Assembly (NCBI GenBank): GCA_016931085.1
Contig: JAFGFO010000367.1
Span: 1-7,341 of the forward strand
DNA length: 7,341 nucleotides
Origin: Thermoflexales bacterium
GTDB lineage: Bacteria > Chloroflexota > Anaerolineae > Fen-1058
Reading direction: 5' to 3'
Below, one piece after another: positions 6,234 through 7,341 of the stretch. Below the pieces are notes generated by a model that was not told the DNA's origin, did not search any database, and saw only the letters and a program-made list of their open reading frames with translations. The stretch's first letter is position 1. Each line of letters opens with the position of its first letter. The translations under genes were made by a program, and so were the position numbers.

Positions 6234-6833
6234 TTACATTCCAGCTTTCAACTGGCCGAGTGACGCTCTCGCCAGCGTGGTGTACTCGGCCCCGCTCGGC
6301 TTGAGAACGCTTTGAATCAAGACGACCTCGTCGACATCCATCTGGCCCAGCCGGCCAATAACGGCCGACTCAACGAACTCGCCCAGCCGGCGCAGCTCGC
6401 CCGGCCTGGCCTGGCGCGATACACGACCCAGGGTCAGGTGAGGGCTGAAGGGCCGCTTTTCGCTCGGATAGCCCAACCGCGCGACGGCTGATTCGATGGC
6501 GCACTGCAAGCGCACGAGCGCTCCCCCAGGCTCCTGGATGCCGACCCAAACCACGCTTGGACGGCGCAGGTTGGGGAAGCAGCCCAGGTGGCCAACCTCC
6601 AGGCTGAAGGTCGGGCTGGTGCCAGCGGCCTCGGCCAGGGCGGCCTTGATCGTGTCCAATTGTGCGGTAGGCACGTCACCCAAGAACTTGAGCGTCAGGT
6701 GAATGCCTCCCGGTCGCACCCAGCGCACGCAGCCGGCCGGCAGGGCCGCCTTGCACTGCGATTGTACGGCGCTCAACTGGGTCAGTATGCTTTGGGCCAG
6801 CTCGATGGCGATAAAGGCACGAATGGTGTTCAT
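6234..6833 (-). CDS. RNA 2',3'-cyclic phosphodiesterase (ThpR/LigT family)
   Basis: A 199-aa protein of the 2H phosphoesterase superfamily. Family members hydrolyse RNA 2',3'-cyclic phosphate ends to 2'-phosphate, and some show 2'-5' tRNA ligase activity in vitro. Both catalytic HxTx motifs are present: HLTL at 45-48 in the context IHLTLKFLG, and HLTL at 132-135 in the context FSPHLTLGR. The N-terminus (TIRAFIAIEL) and the GHLGCFPN and PSVVWVGI segments are typical, and the length is normal. The ATG start sits one residue set before the usual RAFIAIEL, so it is well placed. No good Shine-Dalgarno precedes it, whereas a -10-like TAGAAT lies 6 nt upstream, suggesting a leaderless message. It is divergent from the MoxR gene and convergent with the SRAP gene. 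Confidence 0.95.
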   Translation of the reverse strand: MNTIRAFIAIELAQSILTQLSAVQSQCKAALPAGCVRWVRPGGIHLTLKFLGDVPTAQLDTIKAALAEAAGTSPTFSLEVGHLGCFPNLRRPSVVWVGIQEPGGALVRLQCAIESAVARLGYPSEKRPFSPHLTLGRVSRQARPGELRRLGEFVESAVIGRLGQMDVDEVVLIQSVLKPSGAEYTTLARASLGQLKAGM

Positions 6834-6839
6834 GGCATC

Positions 6840-6868
6840 ATTCTATCACTGTCCTGGCTGTGGCGCAA
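6840..6868 (-). promoter_or_regulatory. Candidate leaderless promoter for thpR
   Basis: On the minus strand TTGCGC (complement of 6863-6868) is followed after 17 nt by TAGAAT (complement of 6840-6845). The latter ends 6 nt before the thpR ATG, so transcription would start at or next to the start codon. This fits the absence of a ribosome site. The -35 match is only moderate. Confidence 0.4.
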
Positions 6869-6877
6869 ATGTAGCTC

Positions 6878-6904
6878 CCCGAAAGCGGCGACCTTCGGTC
6901 GCTT
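6878..6904. repeat. Truncated second copy of the 74-120 palindrome
   Basis: These 27 nt match 79-105 with one difference (A at 89, G at 6888). The inner hairpin GCGACC-TTC-GGTCGC is kept and is one pair longer than in the first copy. The outer right arm is missing: after 6904 the sequence switches to another palindrome at 6911. It lies in the divergent intergenic region between thpR and the MoxR gene. Confidence 0.75.
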
Positions 6905-6910
6905 GTACCT

Positions 6911-6931
6911 GGGCGGGTTTCAAACCCGCCC
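6911..6931. repeat. 21-nt GC-rich palindrome followed by a small hairpin
   Basis: GGGCGGGTT-TCA-AACCCGCCC is a perfect 9-bp stem with a 3-nt loop, followed by CTAC. A further hairpin CTGGC-GAT-GCCAG follows at 6938-6950. Palindromes of this GGGCGGGTTTxAAACCCGCCC form are commonly dispersed in intergenic DNA of environmental bacteria (recalled, not checked). It is fused head-to-tail with the truncated repeat at 6878-6904. Confidence 0.65.
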
Positions 6932-7010
6932 CTACGCCTGGCGATGCCAGACCGCTAATTGTTGCGCTATCCCGAATTAGGGCAAACTGGCGTTTTTGGG
7001 CCAGGTAGCA

Positions 7011-7016
7011 TATAAT
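7011..7016 (+). promoter_or_regulatory. -10 element of the MoxR gene promoter
   Basis: A perfect TATAAT lies 38 nt upstream of the MoxR ATG, predicting a transcript start near 7023 and a leader of about 30 nt. No good -35 hexamer is found at the expected distance (6986-6994), and there is no TG extended -10. A 5-bp inverted repeat (CTGGC 6987-6991, GCCAG 7000-7004) overlaps the -35 region and could be an activator or repressor site, but it is short. Confidence 0.5.
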
Positions 7017-7042
7017 AGGTATCATGTGCAATCCAGATTCTT

Positions 7043-7048
7043 AGGAGG
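7043..7048 (+). promoter_or_regulatory. Ribosome binding site of the MoxR gene
   Basis: AGGAGG is a consensus Shine-Dalgarno sequence, 6 nt before ATG 7055. It fixes the start and predicts efficient translation. Confidence 0.85.
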
Positions 7049-7054
7049 AAATAT

Positions 7055-7341
7055 ATGGCATCTGTTCACGATGTAGCCGAGCAATTGATCACCAATGTCG
7101 AAAAAGTCATCATTGGCAAGCGAGAGGCAGTGGAGCTGGCGATCAGTAGTTTGCTGTGCCAGGGGCACCTGCTGATCGAGGATGTGCCGGGCACGGGCAA
7201 GACCGTGCTGGCTAAGAGTATTGCCAAGTCGATCGGGTGCGTTTTCCGGCGTATCCAATTCACACCCGATATGTTGCCCAGCGATGTGACGGGCGTTTCG
7301 GTCTTTAATCAAAAGACGCGCGAGTTCGAGTTTCGCGAGGG
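7055..7341 (+). CDS. MoxR-family AAA+ ATPase, 5' part only
   Basis: The first 95 codons of a gene cut by the right window edge; the family is usually a little over 300 aa. MoxR ATPases are AAA+ chaperone-like proteins that typically act with DUF58 and VWA-domain partners in maturation of protein or metal-enzyme complexes. Visible features: an N-terminal helix pair ending [11 protein letters not shown] (18-28), [20 protein letters not shown] (36-55) containing the P-loop PGTGKT (45-50), and [19 protein letters not shown] (68-86), which is diagnostic of MoxR. Walker B and the sensors lie beyond the window. It has its own -10 element and a strong ribosome site, so it probably starts a new operon, likely MoxR-DUF58 in type; that cannot be seen here. 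Unrelated in orientation and promoter to the STAND pair. Confidence 0.94.
   Translation, partial: MASVHDVAEQLITNVEKVIIGKREAVELAISSLLCQGHLLIEDVPGTGKTVLAKSIAKSIGCVFRRIQFTPDMLPSDVTGVSVFNQKTREFEFRE

Noticed and set aside
6588..6980. 130-codon plus-strand frame crossing thpR and the intergenic palindromes
   Set aside because: Antisense to thpR, and its end translates dispersed palindromes, a common source of spurious proteins.
7055..7341. MoxR gene as part of the same conflict-type system as the STAND pair
   Set aside because: It has its own promoter, is separated by two unrelated genes and a divergent region, and MoxR genes are common outside conflict systems.
1..7341. CRISPR array, tRNA, rRNA or riboswitch
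   Set aside because: No regularly spaced direct repeats, no tRNA cloverleaf or rRNA segments, and no recognisable aptamer in the short intergenic regions.

Overview
The window is GC-rich bacterial DNA, densely coded, with strong AGGAGG-type ribosome binding sites. A STAND-type NTPase paired with a very large TPR membrane protein, a MoxR ATPase gene, and short palindromic repeats scattered between genes together suggest Chloroflexota (Anaerolineae-like). That placement is an inference from gene style; no rRNA or phylogenetic marker is present.

Layout: positions 1-247 are non-coding and hold a 47-nt perfect-stem palindrome (74-120) and a near-consensus sigma70 promoter (167-195). Two genes in tandem follow. 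The first (248-1117) is a stand-alone STAND/NB-ARC-like nucleotide-binding module with a GGDVAGRD-type glycine-rich insertion between Walker A and Walker B. The second (1147-5475, 1442 aa) appears to carry the missing winged-helix part of the same STAND architecture, then TPR-like helices, seven predicted membrane helices with an intervening PH-like region, and a C-terminal array of about ten or eleven TPRs. The positive-inside rule puts that array outside the cytoplasm. Read together, they look like one STAND machine split into a soluble switch subunit and a membrane subunit with TPRs on both sides. This is the most interesting element of the window.

Positions 5476-5564 are a short spacer of two hairpins and a 7-nt tandem repeat. 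A SRAP-domain gene (yedK/HMCES type, 5565-6227) follows, then on the opposite strand thpR (RNA 2',3'-cyclic phosphodiesterase, 6234-6833), tail-to-tail with only 6 nt between stop codons. The 221-nt region 6834-7054 separates divergent thpR and a MoxR-family ATPase gene. It carries a truncated copy of the palindrome seen at 74-120, a second 21-nt palindrome and a promoter for each flanking gene. The MoxR gene (from 7055) runs off the right edge.

The STAND pair appears to be one transcription unit. Nothing in the sequence ties SRAP, ThpR or MoxR to it functionally; they look like ordinary nucleic-acid maintenance and chaperone genes that happen to be neighbours.
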